Part shown: positions 34,872 to 43,867 of the stretch, one piece after another
How positions within the stretch are numbered: the stretch's first letter is position 1
Layout: each line of letters starts with the position of its first letter
Source of the DNA: Maribellus sp. YY47
Lineage (GTDB): Bacteria > Bacteroidota > Bacteroidia > Bacteroidales > Prolixibacteraceae
NCBI RefSeq assembly: GCF_023111095.1
Contig: NZ_JALGYW010000015.1
Span: forward strand, 1 to 64,000
Length of the DNA stretch: 64,000 bases
Direction of reading: 5' to 3'
Position numbers and translations under genes: made by a program
Notes under the pieces: generated by a model
What the model saw: the letters and a program-made list of their open reading frames with translations, nothing else
What the model was told of the DNA's origin: nothing
Databases searched by the model: none

Positions 34872-34962
34872 ACCGGTTTCTGGTTCAATCAGAAACTTCG
34901 GTTAAGAAATTTAACTCATTCCGTTTTTTATCCCAATGCAGATCTCTGCATTTTGCACTAAG

Positions 34963-34995
34963 GTTAGCCGGTGGTCTCACCGGCTAACTCTTTCT
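34963..34995 (+). terminator. Hairpin after the second Rnk-like gene
   Basis: GTTAGCCGGTG-GTCT-CACCGGCTAAC is a perfect 11-bp stem (34963-34988), followed by a pyrimidine-rich CTCTTTCT. It likely ends the rnk pair. A smaller TGCAGA-TC-TCTGCA hairpin lies just before. Confidence 0.6.
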
Positions 34996-35119
34996 GCTAT
35001 TGGGCACCAGTAATCCGGACAGTTTGCTGTAATGGTGGCTGTCGGTTGTATAACAGTGTGTTACGAAATACCATATACGGTAAAATTAAATTGTTTGTAG
35101 TAATCTAAATTTTAATGCT

Positions 35120-35236
35120 ATGGCAAAGAAAAAAGAAGGCTTAAAAGAAGCCGTGAAAAGTATCAAAGAGAAAAGGCACGAGAAAAAAATGAAAAAGCAG
35201 GAAGAAAAAATAAAAGTTAGAAAGAATAAGAGATAA
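35120..35236 (+). CDS. Small basic protein, 38 residues
   Basis: ATG at 35120 encodes MAKKKEGLKEAVKSIKEKRHEKKMKKQEEKIK-, then VRKNKR, about half Lys/Arg and fully helical by composition. It ends 41 bp before a strong terminator (35278) and starts 131 bp after the rnk terminator, so it forms its own transcription unit. Perhaps nucleic-acid or ribosome binding (inference). Too short for most gene callers. Confidence 0.55.
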   Translation: MAKKKEGLKEAVKSIKEKRHEKKMKKQEEKIKVRKNKR

Positions 35237-35277
35237 ACCTTCAATGGTTACTGTTTTTTCAATTCGATGAATTTTTT

Positions 35278-35305
35278 AAGCGGGAGGAACAGCTCCCGCT
35301 TTTTA
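35278..35305 (+). terminator. Terminator after the small basic protein gene
   Basis: AAGCGGGAG pairs perfectly with CTCCCGCTT across GAACAG, followed by Ts. Confidence 0.85.
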
Positions 35306-35477
35306 GATGCGACTCACTCCCGCAATGTGGTAATGGTATTTTACCGCAGTACGGCATGAAAAAAAAGGAATCCATAAAACTCATTTTGAACCCGATAACT
35401 TTTGTTTTTATTTTTGGCTAAACTTTTCATCGCCATTGGGGTTTAATAAATTCGTTTTTTTAATAAGATTGAAACAT

Positions 35478-35966
35478 ATGGTTAAAAGATTTTTTGCAGT
35501 ATTGGTAGGACTTTTTTGTTTACAACAACTTGGGGCGCAGGAGCACAACGAACATGGGCAGGAGCATGAACATCACCACGTTCATGAATTCGGGATTTCT
35601 TTTGCACCCGTTTATTTTACAGGAGAGGACGAACTAAGTGTTGCCACGCATCTGCATTACGTGTATAATTTTCCGCACACAAAATTCGGGCTTGGCGTGG
35701 GCTACGAACGTATTTTCGACGATCATAAACACAACTTTTTAGGATTGGAACTGGAGTACCGGCCCGTGCATCCGTTAACAATTGGCCTTTCTCCGGGATT
35801 TGCTTTTGAAGGAGGCCATGGAGGCGAGAAAGAATTTGCCCTGCATTTTGAAACCATTTACGAGATGGAATTCGGAGCCTTTCATATTGGTCCGCTGCTG
35901 GAGTTGGCCTACCATCCCGAAGATTTTCACGTAAGTATTGGTGTTCATATCGGGCTGGGGCTTTGA
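35478..35966 (+). CDS. His-rich outer-membrane-barrel-like protein
   Basis: A 162-residue protein counted from MVKRFFAVLVGLFCLQQLGA, a signal peptide; the frame is open from 35436. Right after the cleavage site is a His-rich stretch (HNEHGQEHEHHHVHEFG), then amphipathic strands (FGLGVGYERIF, HNFLGLELEYR, SIGVHIGLGL) like a small outer-membrane beta-barrel. The His region suggests metal binding (Zn, Ni or Cu; inference). No specific family recognised. Confidence 0.65.
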   Translation: MVKRFFAVLVGLFCLQQLGAQEHNEHGQEHEHHHVHEFGISFAPVYFTGEDELSVATHLHYVYNFPHTKFGLGVGYERIFDDHKHNFLGLELEYRPVHPLTIGLSPGFAFEGGHGGEKEFALHFETIYEMEFGAFHIGPLLELAYHPEDFHVSIGVHIGLGL

Positions 35967-36070
35967 TCGTGTTTCCCCCAACTAATTTATATATTTGAGA
36001 AATTGTTGAAAATCATTCTTTAATAGGGTGATTTTTATTTTTTTCACGAATTCGTATTAAATGTATAATT

Positions 36071-38221
36071 ATGTTGTGTAAAAACTTGGCCGCCGCAGTG
36101 CTGGTATTTCTTTTCTCTTTTCAGATTTCAGCCAAAGAAGGAATGTGGATTCCGCTTTTGCTCGAAAAGTATAACCTCGCAGAAATGCAGGCTATGGGCT
36201 TTAAACTTTCAGCCCGCGATATTTACGATGTAAACCATGCCAGCATGAAAGATGCCGTGGTGATTTTTGGAGGTGGTTGCACTGGTGAACTGATTTCAGA
36301 CGAAGGTTTGCTGATTACCAATCACCACTGCGGATACAGTGCCATCCAGTCGCATAGCTCGGTGGAGCACGATTACCTGACCAACGGTTTTTGGGCGATG
36401 AACCGCAGCGAAGAACTGTCCAACGAAAAACTTACGGTTAGTTTCCTGGAGTACATGAAAGATGTAACCGATAAGGTGCTGGAAGGAACCGATGGTTTGG
36501 ACGAAAACGCACTTCGGGAAAAGATTTGGGCGAATTCAAAAAGCGTTCAAAAAGAAGCGGAGCAGGAAGGTAAGTTTTCGGCTTCAGTGAAGCCGCTGTT
36601 TTACGGAAATCAGTACTTCCTGTACGTATATAAAGTGTACCGCGATGTGCGTTTGGTGGGAGCGCCTCCGTCGGCCATTGGCAAATTTGGCGGCGACACC
36701 GATAACTGGATGTGGCCCCGTCATACCGGCGACTTCTCGCTGTTCAGGATATATGCCGATAAAAACAATGAACCGGCAGATTATTCGGAAGATAATGTTC
36801 CGTACCAACCCAAAAAGTTTTTCCCGGTGTCGTTGAAAGGAATTCAGCCGGGCGATTTTACCATGGTTTTCGGAAATCCCGGTACTACCATGGAATACTG
36901 GCCACACCAGGCGGTTGATATTACGATGAATCAGCGCGATCCTGATCGCATTTTGCTGCGCGATAAAAAACTTGAAATAATTGGCGCCGATATGGAATCT
37001 GATCCGGCAATCAGAATTCAATATGCCGCGAAATATGCCGGAATCAGCAATGCCTGGAAAAAATGGCAGGGCGAAATAAAGGGTCTCGAACGGTTGGATG
37101 CAGTCAATAAAAAACTGGCGTATGAAAACAATTTTCGCAACTGGGCCGAACAAAACGGAAGCTGGGAAAGCACCTACCAACCGGTTTTTGACACCTTTGA
37201 GAAACAGTTTGAGGTTTATCAGAAATACATCAAAGCAAGCGATTATTATGCTGAAGTAGTGTTTCGGGGAGTGGAGATTTTTAGAGCCGCACAGTCGGTC
37301 AGTTCCATCATAAATTTTATTGAAAACAAGCAGGAAGAAATGGCTAACGCAAGGCGCACTGCGACAGTTGAAACCATGGCTGGTTTTTATAAGAACTTTA
37401 ATCAGCCTACCGACGAGAAACTTTTTGCGACCCTGATTCCCATGTTGGTGGAAGGTTTGCCCGATGAATTTATACCTGCAGCAGTAAAAGAGATGGCGGC
37501 GAAGTACAAGGGACAGGAGCTGATTGAAAAGGTGTACCGGAAGTCTGTTTTGTCCGATCGCGGAAAACTCGAAAAGTTATTGCGCGATGGTTCCGGCAAA
37601 CAACTGGTAAAACTTCGGCATGATCCGTTGGTGAGCCTGTACAGCCAAATTGATTATATCAATCAAACCATAGTTAATCCCAAAGTAAACGACGCGATGG
37701 CAGCAATCGATGCAGGCATGAAAACCTACATGGCCGGATTAATGGAAATGAATGCGGGTAAAGCTTTTTACCCGGATGCCAACTTAACCTTGCGTGTTGC
37801 GTACGGTAAAGTGGAAGGTTACGAGCCAGTGGATGGTGTAAAATACAAGTATTACACCACGCTGACCGGCATCATGGAAAAAGATAACCCGGAGATTTAC
37901 GACTACGATGTGCCGGACCGTCTGAAAGAATTGTACGAAAACAAGGATTTTGGACGCTACGAAGTGGATGGTACGGTTCCGGTGTGTTTTACTGCTTCGA
38001 ACCACACAACAGGCGGAAACTCGGGGAGCCCGGTGGTAAATGCCAGCGGCGAGTTAATCGGTGTGAATTTCGACCGCTGCTGGGAAGGCACCATGAGCGA
38101 CATTATGTACGATCCTAGGGTTTGCCGTAACATTTCGCTCGATATCCGTTATGCACTTTTTATCATCGACAAGTTTGCCGGCGCTGGTTATTTACTCGAT
38201 GAAATGGAAATTGTGAAATAA
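36071..38221 (+). CDS. S46 family dipeptidyl-peptidase (DPP11-like)
   Basis: A 716-residue protein with signal peptide LAAAVLVFLFSFQISA. Catalytic His is in LLITNHHCGYSAIQ, Asp in WMWPRHTGDFSLFRIY, and Ser at S651 (TTGGNSGSPVV). R669 in VNFDRCWEG lies 18 residues after the serine, the same offset as Arg673 from Ser655 in Porphyromonas DPP11, so cleavage after Asp or Glu at P1 is expected rather than the DPP7 specificity (Gly there). S46 enzymes act in the periplasm, releasing dipeptides for uptake. Single gene closed by a terminator. Confidence 0.93.
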   Translation: MLCKNLAAAVLVFLFSFQISAKEGMWIPLLLEKYNLAEMQAMGFKLSARDIYDVNHASMKDAVVIFGGGCTGELISDEGLLITNHHCGYSAIQSHSSVEHDYLTNGFWAMNRSEELSNEKLTVSFLEYMKDVTDKVLEGTDGLDENALREKIWANSKSVQKEAEQEGKFSASVKPLFYGNQYFLYVYKVYRDVRLVGAPPSAIGKFGGDTDNWMWPRHTGDFSLFRIYADKNNEPADYSEDNVPYQPKKFFPVSLKGIQPGDFTMVFGNPGTTMEYWPHQAVDITMNQRDPDRILLRDKKLEIIGADMESDPAIRIQYAAKYAGISNAWKKWQGEIKGLERLDAVNKKLAYENNFRNWAEQNGSWESTYQPVFDTFEKQFEVYQKYIKASDYYAEVVFRGVEIFRAAQSVSSIINFIENKQEEMANARRTATVETMAGFYKNFNQPTDEKLFATLIPMLVEGLPDEFIPAAVKEMAAKYKGQELIEKVYRKSVLSDRGKLEKLLRDGSGKQLVKLRHDPLVSLYSQIDYINQTIVNPKVNDAMAAIDAGMKTYMAGLMEMNAGKAFYPDANLTLRVAYGKVEGYEPVDGVKYKYYTTLTGIMEKDNPEIYDYDVPDRLKELYENKDFGRYEVDGTVPVCFTASNHTTGGNSGSPVVNASGELIGVNFDRCWEGTMSDIMYDPRVCRNISLDIRYALFIIDKFAGAGYLLDEMEIVK

Positions 38222-38252
38222 GCCGCGAGCCACTGGCTTTGAGCTATTAGCC

Positions 38253-38296
38253 AAAAAAGTGAAGGTATCTTTTAAACAGATGCCTTCACTTTTTTA
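38253..38296. terminator. Bidirectional terminator between S46 peptidase and the small membrane protein
   Basis: AAAAAAGTGAAGGTATCT pairs with AGATGCCTTCACTTTTTT around TTTAAAC with few mismatches. A/T runs on both sides suit the convergent genes. Confidence 0.82.
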
Positions 38297-38334
38297 TTTG
38301 ATTCCACTTGTGTTATTTCCGCACCGGCAGTGGG

Positions 38335-38574
38335 TCAATGAGAATTCCTTAGCGTTAACATCTTATTTCTCAGAAATGTCCGGAACCTTATAAAAAGACC
38401 TTTGCCATTTTTTTTCAGATAGTCGATTCCTTCAAAAAATCCTGCAACCAGGAGAAGAAAACCGGCCAGGGCCAAAGCAAATTCAACCTCGTCGCTTGCC
38501 ATTCCGGCTTTTGCAAATGATGGATAGGATAGTCCGAAAAAGAGAACCAACCAAATTAACAGTATCTTTTTCAT
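38335..38574 (-). CDS. Small membrane protein of unknown function
   Basis: A 79-residue protein counted from MKKILLIWLVLFFGLSYPSFA; the frame is open to 38709, but the first 45 residues are not membrane-like and the internal Met starts a signal or first helix. A second helix (FALALAGFLLLVAGFFEGI) is followed by a basic tail (KKNGKGLFIRFRTFLRNKM). No family recognised. Confidence 0.5.
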   Translation of the reverse strand: MKKILLIWLVLFFGLSYPSFAKAGMASDEVEFALALAGFLLLVAGFFEGIDYLKKNGKGLFIRFRTFLRNKMLTLRNSH

Positions 38575-38818
38575 TTCACCGATTTTCTGATTACCAGTAA
38601 AGTTATTTAAAATTTTAGCCAATCGCATCAAATAGTTAAGCTTTTCGGAATGCCTAAATTGCTGTTTTATAGCATCGAAATAAGTTAAAATCCTCGCAGT
38701 ACGGAGCACTCTGAACTTTAAACGCTGAACCCTGAACTCAATCTCTCAGCCTTGCAAGTATACCGGTAAGTTCAACCTAAGGGATAGATGCTTACGTAAA
38801 TAAAGGTTCATTAAGTTT

Positions 38819-38875
38819 TCTTAATAATTGTTCACCACTCTTAATAATTGCTAACATAATAAGTCTCTACTTTTG
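38819..38875 (+). promoter_or_regulatory. Promoter and direct repeats upstream of the TonB receptor
   Basis: TTG (38848-38850), 17 bases, then TACTTTTG (38868-38875) is a full Bacteroidota promoter 45 bases before the ATG. A 12-bp direct repeat TCTTAATAATTG occurs at 38819-38830 and 38839-38850, exactly 20 bp apart, the second covering the -33 element. The stretch 38575-38818 has no gene. Confidence 0.6.
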
Positions 38876-38920
38876 ACCCGTAAGTTGAACCTTGATCCAT
38901 AAAACAACTAAAAAAAATCT

Positions 38921-41335
38921 ATGAAACAGTTTTACCTCTGTAACGCATTTGTGTTTTTTTTCTTTTTCTCAAATGCTCAAAAAGTTACGATTAGCGGTTA
39001 TGTTACAGACCTGTCAACTGGTGAAGGTCTGATTAATGCCAATGTTTACGACCTTCAAAAAGAAACGGGAAATGTCAGCAATGTTTATGGTTTTTACAGT
39101 TTAACGGTGCCAGCTGGGAAAGCGCAGATTCAGTATTCATTTGTGGGATACGAAAAGCAAGTGCTGGAACTGGATCTTAAAAAAGACACAGTAATAAACA
39201 TAAAACTGAAATTGATGGGCGAGCTGGACGAAGTGACAGTGCGGGCCAACAAATCGAACGTGGAACGCAGCCAGATGAGCATGGTCGAATTACCCACCGA
39301 AAAACTGGATAAGCTGCCGCTGATGTTGGGCGAACCCGATGTGCTGAAAGTGATCCAGTTGTTGCCGGGGGTGCAGTCGGGGGCCGAAGGAACGAGCGGT
39401 ATTTACGTGAGGGGAGGAGGACCCGATCAGAACCTTTTTTTGTTGGACGGTGTGCCGGTTTACAACGCAAGCCATTTGTTTGGTTTCTTTTCGGTGTTCA
39501 ACCCCGGAGCCGTTAAAACGGTCACTTTGTACAAAGGTGGTTTCCCGGCGCGTTTCGGGGGGCGGCTTTCTTCGGTGGTCGACATCCGGATGAAAGAAGG
39601 AAACGACCAGGAGTTTAAAGGTGAATTTTCCATAGGACTAATTTCTTCACGCTTTTCGATTGAAGGACCGATAAAGAAAGACAAAACATCGTTTATTTTC
39701 TCCGGAAGAAGAACGTATGCCGATGTGTTAGCTCAACCTTTTATTGTTATGGCCAATAATAGAGATGATGATGTAAAGACAAATGCCGGATACTATTTCT
39801 ATGATTTGAATGCAAAAATCAACCATAAGTTTTCAGACAAAAGCAGGTTGTTTCTTTCTACCTATGCGGGGCGCGACAAAGCATACGGAAAAGACAAAGA
39901 GCATTACAATCGTGATTATGGAGTACGTTACACTGATCGCAATAACATGGGGATCGAGTGGGGAAATATTACCTCGGCGCTTCGCTGGAACTATGTGTAC
40001 AACCCAAAGTTGTTTAGCAATGTTACGCTTACCTACAGCGATTACAAGTTTGATGTAAGTGAAGAATACAAGCTAACCAATAACAAAGACAATACTTACG
40101 ACGAAGATTATTTCCGCTACTATTCGGGCATAAACGATTTTACCGCCAAAGTCGATTTCGACTATTACCCTGGAGGGGGGCACTCCATTAAATTTGGGGC
40201 CTCCAATATCTGGCATAAATTTAAACCGGGGGTGAATCACGAACGCACAGTGGAAAATTATTCGGAAACTCCTTCTGAAAAAAATGATACGATTTATGGG
40301 AACAAGAATGTTTCGGCAGTAGAATTCAGCGCCTTTGTTGAAGATAATTACGACATTACTTCGAGGCTGCAAGCCAATTTAGGGGTACATTTTTCTTTGT
40401 TTAATGTTCAAAATACAACCTATACCTCGTTGGAGCCGCGTTTGTCGTTGCGATATCTTCTCTCTGATAACCTTTCGTTAAAAGCGTCCTATACAAAAAT
40501 GAGCCAGTACATTCATTTACTGAGCTCTTCCACCATTAGTTTGCCTACCGATTTGTGGCTTCCGGTAACCAAAGATGTGAAGCCACAAAAATCGCATCAG
40601 ATAGCTTTTGGGGCTGCTTTAAAAACAGGCAAAGGGTATGACCTGACAATTGAGGGATTCTATAAAACGATGGATAACCTGATTGAATACAAAGAAGGCG
40701 CTTCGTTCACCGGCGTTAGCAAAGACTGGGAATCGAAAATTGAAATGGGGAAGGGATGGTCGTATGGGGCCGAAGTGCTGCTTGAAAAGAAAACCGGCAA
40801 AACCACGGGCTGGCTTGGTTATACTCTTTCGTGGGCCGACCGCAAATTTGATAACCTCAATTTTGGAAAGAAATTCCCTGCAAAATACGATCGCCGACAC
40901 GACGTTAGTTTGGTATTGACCCACGAATTTTCAAAGAAATTCGACATCGGAATGGTGTGGGTTTACGGTACCGGGAATGCGGCAACAATTGGCAAGCAAC
41001 GTTACGAAGCAATACTGCCGGCACAGGGCAGATATGGTTACAGTGATTATGATATTGTTTATTACGGTGAACGAAATAGTTACCGGATGCCTTCCTATCA
41101 TCGGATGGATTTGAGTATGAATTTTCATAAACAAAAGAAACACGGTATTCGAACCTGGTCGGTTTCTTTGTACAACGCCTACAGCCGCCAGAATCCATTC
41201 TATCTGTATTGGGGCAGCGAACGAGTAGGGGCGTACAATCAAGACGGTGAATTCTACGAAAGTTCTAAACCCGCACTCAAGCAGGTGAGCCTTTTCCCTA
41301 TCATTCCTTCCATTAGTTACACGTATAAATTCTAA
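38921..41335 (+). CDS. TonB-dependent receptor with CarboxypepD-like domain
   Basis: An 804-residue outer-membrane receptor. Order: signal peptide (about 1-20), carboxypeptidase-regulatory-like beta domain (22-110, VTISGYVTDLSTGEGLINANVY), plug (115-230, with MLGEPDVLKVIQLLPGV, GIYVRGGGPDQNLFLLDGVPVYN and GGFPARFGGRLSSVVDIR) and a 22-strand barrel ending SISYTYKF. It imports a substrate with TonB-ExbBD energy. The DUF4249 gene begins 4 bp later, and such pairs are common in Bacteroidota; the ligand is unknown. Confidence 0.94.
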   Translation: MKQFYLCNAFVFFFFFSNAQKVTISGYVTDLSTGEGLINANVYDLQKETGNVSNVYGFYSLTVPAGKAQIQYSFVGYEKQVLELDLKKDTVINIKLKLMGELDEVTVRANKSNVERSQMSMVELPTEKLDKLPLMLGEPDVLKVIQLLPGVQSGAEGTSGIYVRGGGPDQNLFLLDGVPVYNASHLFGFFSVFNPGAVKTVTLYKGGFPARFGGRLSSVVDIRMKEGNDQEFKGEFSIGLISSRFSIEGPIKKDKTSFIFSGRRTYADVLAQPFIVMANNRDDDVKTNAGYYFYDLNAKINHKFSDKSRLFLSTYAGRDKAYGKDKEHYNRDYGVRYTDRNNMGIEWGNITSALRWNYVYNPKLFSNVTLTYSDYKFDVSEEYKLTNNKDNTYDEDYFRYYSGINDFTAKVDFDYYPGGGHSIKFGASNIWHKFKPGVNHERTVENYSETPSEKNDTIYGNKNVSAVEFSAFVEDNYDITSRLQANLGVHFSLFNVQNTTYTSLEPRLSLRYLLSDNLSLKASYTKMSQYIHLLSSSTISLPTDLWLPVTKDVKPQKSHQIAFGAALKTGKGYDLTIEGFYKTMDNLIEYKEGASFTGVSKDWESKIEMGKGWSYGAEVLLEKKTGKTTGWLGYTLSWADRKFDNLNFGKKFPAKYDRRHDVSLVLTHEFSKKFDIGMVWVYGTGNAATIGKQRYEAILPAQGRYGYSDYDIVYYGERNSYRMPSYHRMDLSMNFHKQKKHGIRTWSVSLYNAYSRQNPFYLYWGSERVGAYNQDGEFYESSKPALKQVSLFPIIPSISYTYKF

Positions 41336-41339
41336 ACCC

Positions 41340-42422
41340 ATGCAAAAACATATTTTACTATTTACAGTACTTTGCGCAGCATTGCTTTCTGCCTGCGAAA
41401 AAACCATTGATTTTAAAGGTGATGGTACTGCTCCAATGATTGTTGTTAACGGGCTGGTAGTTCCCGGAAAGCCCGTAGAGGTAAGCGTAACAAAAAGCCA
41501 AAGCCTTTTAGCTGCTTCTTATTTATTTGAAGTTTTAACCGATGCCAAAGTTGATTTGTATGTTGACGGAGAATTTGCAGAAACACTGGACCTTGTGGAA
41601 GTTGAAAGCTCTGAAATTATCAGTCACTATTATCCTGATTATAGTGAATGGGCCTTTCGGGGGCAAACTATTGCAGAAAACGGAAAAAAGTACCGTTTGG
41701 AGGTTGCCCGTGAAGGATTGCAATCCGTTAGTTGCGAAACTACTGTACCGGATGAAGTAGAGTTGTTAGCGGTTGATACGGCGACAGAATTAATCCCCGT
41801 AGATTATGGAACCCAGGAATTATGGGCGATAAAAATCAAATTTAACGATAACGCAGAGGCTGAGAATTTTTACCGGGTACAGGTTGATCAGATTACCGGT
41901 GTGAACAAAAGCCATTATTCGGGAGAAAAGGAAAATTCGGATACCATAATATTGGGAGAACAACTTGCATTGTATCTCGATTTGTTTGATCCGGTTTTTG
42001 GCAGCACTGATGAAGCGAATGAAATAGTAACCGGAACGCCTGATAATAAATATGCACTTTTTGATGACACTCAAATTAACGGAAAAGAATATACCGTAAA
42101 AGTGAGGCTGCCTCAAACTTATTATCCCTATAGTTCATATCCTCTAGATGAAGATAACGGTAACTTTCTTGAACGGAAAATCGTTTTCTACGCTTTAAGT
42201 CCCGAATATTATGAATACCTAAAATCGGCTATCAATCATTTTTATTACGCTGATGATTATTTCTCTGAACCTGTGCCTGTTTACTCGAATGTCCGTGGAG
42301 GAATGGGGGTATTCGCAGCATTAGACTCGGCAAGCTATTCCTTTATATCGGGAACTTACCCAATGGAAGGAAAGGTCTATGTAAAAGACTACAGGTACGG
42401 CGGTTATGGTTACGGATACTAA
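41340..42422 (+). CDS. DUF4249 lipoprotein, partner of the TonB receptor
   Basis: A 360-residue lipoprotein. LLSAC at residues 15-19 is the lipobox, with the lipid on C19. The mature part starts EKTIDFKGDGTAPMIVVNGLVVPGKPVEVSVTKSQSL, typical of DUF4249, with an Ig-like strand pattern. It should sit at the outer membrane as a surface lid or accessory of the upstream receptor, by analogy to SusD-like partners (inference). It ends in a Gly/Tyr tail YRYGGYGYGY. Confidence 0.87.
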   Translation: MQKHILLFTVLCAALLSACEKTIDFKGDGTAPMIVVNGLVVPGKPVEVSVTKSQSLLAASYLFEVLTDAKVDLYVDGEFAETLDLVEVESSEIISHYYPDYSEWAFRGQTIAENGKKYRLEVAREGLQSVSCETTVPDEVELLAVDTATELIPVDYGTQELWAIKIKFNDNAEAENFYRVQVDQITGVNKSHYSGEKENSDTIILGEQLALYLDLFDPVFGSTDEANEIVTGTPDNKYALFDDTQINGKEYTVKVRLPQTYYPYSSYPLDEDNGNFLERKIVFYALSPEYYEYLKSAINHFYYADDYFSEPVPVYSNVRGGMGVFAALDSASYSFISGTYPMEGKVYVKDYRYGGYGYGY

Positions 42423-42440
42423 GGATTCAAGATAAATTGA

Positions 42441-43418
42441 CTACTTTCCAAAAACATAGATGAGTGACAACTGTTGCTGGTTGTCAAAAGTATCCCAATC
42501 CACCACGTGCATCGAAATATTGAACGTTCCGCGGATGTTCTGGTGGTTGATAAAATACCAGATCAGGTCGGTACGCCAGTAATTTTTCGCCCGGTAATAG
42601 CGGTCGCCCATCGCAAATTTGTGGCCGCCGCCGGCATTCAAAACCGATTTTACCCCCAGGTTTTTGTACCGCCCCTTTAGTTCGGTAAACAGGGTAGTTG
42701 TAACATCGTAGCCATCGGTAACGCCACGTTCGCGGTAAGTTGAGTTCAACACTCCTGCTTTCAAATAACCGCTTATTTTAGATTCTTCAGCAGTGCGAAT
42801 ACCCGCCTGAACGGCAAAGCCCATGTAGTCTTCGATGTGTAGTGGCGGGTCGTTGTACAAGGTGTGGGCATTGTGAAACATCAACAGGTAATTCTGTAAA
42901 AACAGGTTTTTATGAAAGATCTCGCCCGAAAAACCGGCCATAAATTGTTCGCGTTGGGTTTCTGTCTGGCGGCCTACCCAGTCCACAAATCCGTTTTGAT
43001 GCCCCCAGTCCCATTTTACATTTCCAAACAAACCTTCAATGTTTGGACGGAAATAGAGCAGCGTATCGCTTAGCATGGCCAGCGGAAAATCAATTTTATC
43101 ACGGCGCGGGAAGGCACCAAAGGCAAATTCTTTTTGCTCATCCTGGTATTGGTAATACAGTGTTAGTTTCGGCTTTTGCGCATCCATTTCGCTCCCGAAT
43201 TCAAACAAGTGGCTCAACCCTCCGCGCAAACGGTGATTATCCATTGAAATCCCCAGCTCAAAAGCACCCCGCGTTCCGATAATCGTTTGTGGGTAAGCGT
43301 AGGGTTGTGTAAACTCACGGTTATCGCCAATTCCTTCAAACAGAACCTGGTATTCCAGTTTCTGGGCTTTGGCAAATATGGCAGAAAGGAGTAAAATAAG
43401 CGTCAGTATCTTTTTCAT
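42441..43418 (-). CDS. Outer-membrane beta-barrel-like protein
   Basis: A 325-residue protein counted from MKKILTLILLLSAIFAKA (signal peptide). The mature part alternates hydrophobic and polar residues with many aromatic girdle residues (LTLYYQYQDEQKEFAFGAFPRR, WRTDLIWYFINHQNIRGTFNISM) and ends in QLSLIYVFGK, a plausible C-terminal barrel strand. No named family recognised; capsule-assembly Wzi-like or porin proteins are possible. Convergent with DUF4249, 18 bp apart. Confidence 0.65.
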   Translation of the reverse strand: MKKILTLILLLSAIFAKAQKLEYQVLFEGIGDNREFTQPYAYPQTIIGTRGAFELGISMDNHRLRGGLSHLFEFGSEMDAQKPKLTLYYQYQDEQKEFAFGAFPRRDKIDFPLAMLSDTLLYFRPNIEGLFGNVKWDWGHQNGFVDWVGRQTETQREQFMAGFSGEIFHKNLFLQNYLLMFHNAHTLYNDPPLHIEDYMGFAVQAGIRTAEESKISGYLKAGVLNSTYRERGVTDGYDVTTTLFTELKGRYKNLGVKSVLNAGGGHKFAMGDRYYRAKNYWRTDLIWYFINHQNIRGTFNISMHVVDWDTFDNQQQLSLIYVFGK

Positions 43419-43569
43419 GTGATGTATATTTCGTTTCAAAAATAGCAAATAGTTCAGAGGGATGTGGCCGGATATCGTTTTTACCTATTTTTTTGATAAC
43501 CTATATCACTGTTGTCCGGTTAAGTTTATGCACGATATATATCTTTCCATTCTTGCTATTCCTGAATGT

Positions 43570-43715
43570 TCCGCCCCGATGGGGCTTCTTTTTTCTCATT
43601 TGGAATTTTCTATAAATAGAATCGCAACGCTGTCGCTCAAAAAACAGCTGCGGAGCAGCAAAATATTTATAGACAAAGAGATGTGGAAAACCCCTAAGCT
43701 GCAGCGCAGCGAAAT
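43570..43715. repeat. REP-like palindromic repeat block
   Basis: Within the gene-free 43419-43867 stretch lie three short palindromes: GCCCCGATGGGGC (43573-43585), CAGCTGCGGAGCAGC (about 43645) and GCTGCAGCGCAGC (about 43698), joined by TCTATAAATAGA and ATATTTATAGA. This build resembles REP/BIME units of Bacteroidota genomes. The short plus-strand frame at 43462-43734 is not a gene. Confidence 0.5.
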
Positions 43716-43867
43716 AAATGTAATTGTCGGATAGTTACCTTTTCACCGGTAGCAATGAACCCAAATATGGAGCGGATAGGTGTTACTTCGTAAAGACGCT
43801 AAACGGCTGAAATTGCAGTAATTTTTCAACTACAATTTATCCGTTTCTCAATTTGACCATTTGGTAA

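Noticed and set aside
36584-37180. 198-codon minus-strand frame inside the S46 peptidase gene
   Set aside because: It is an antisense frame of a well-supported gene, without domain or start context.
38819-38850. CRISPR-like array from the direct repeat TCTTAATAATTG
   Set aside because: Only two units, 20 bp apart, over a promoter; too few and too short for a CRISPR.
40931-41407. 158-codon minus-strand frame across the TonB receptor/DUF4249 junction
   Set aside because: It opposes two recognised genes and their start/stop junction.
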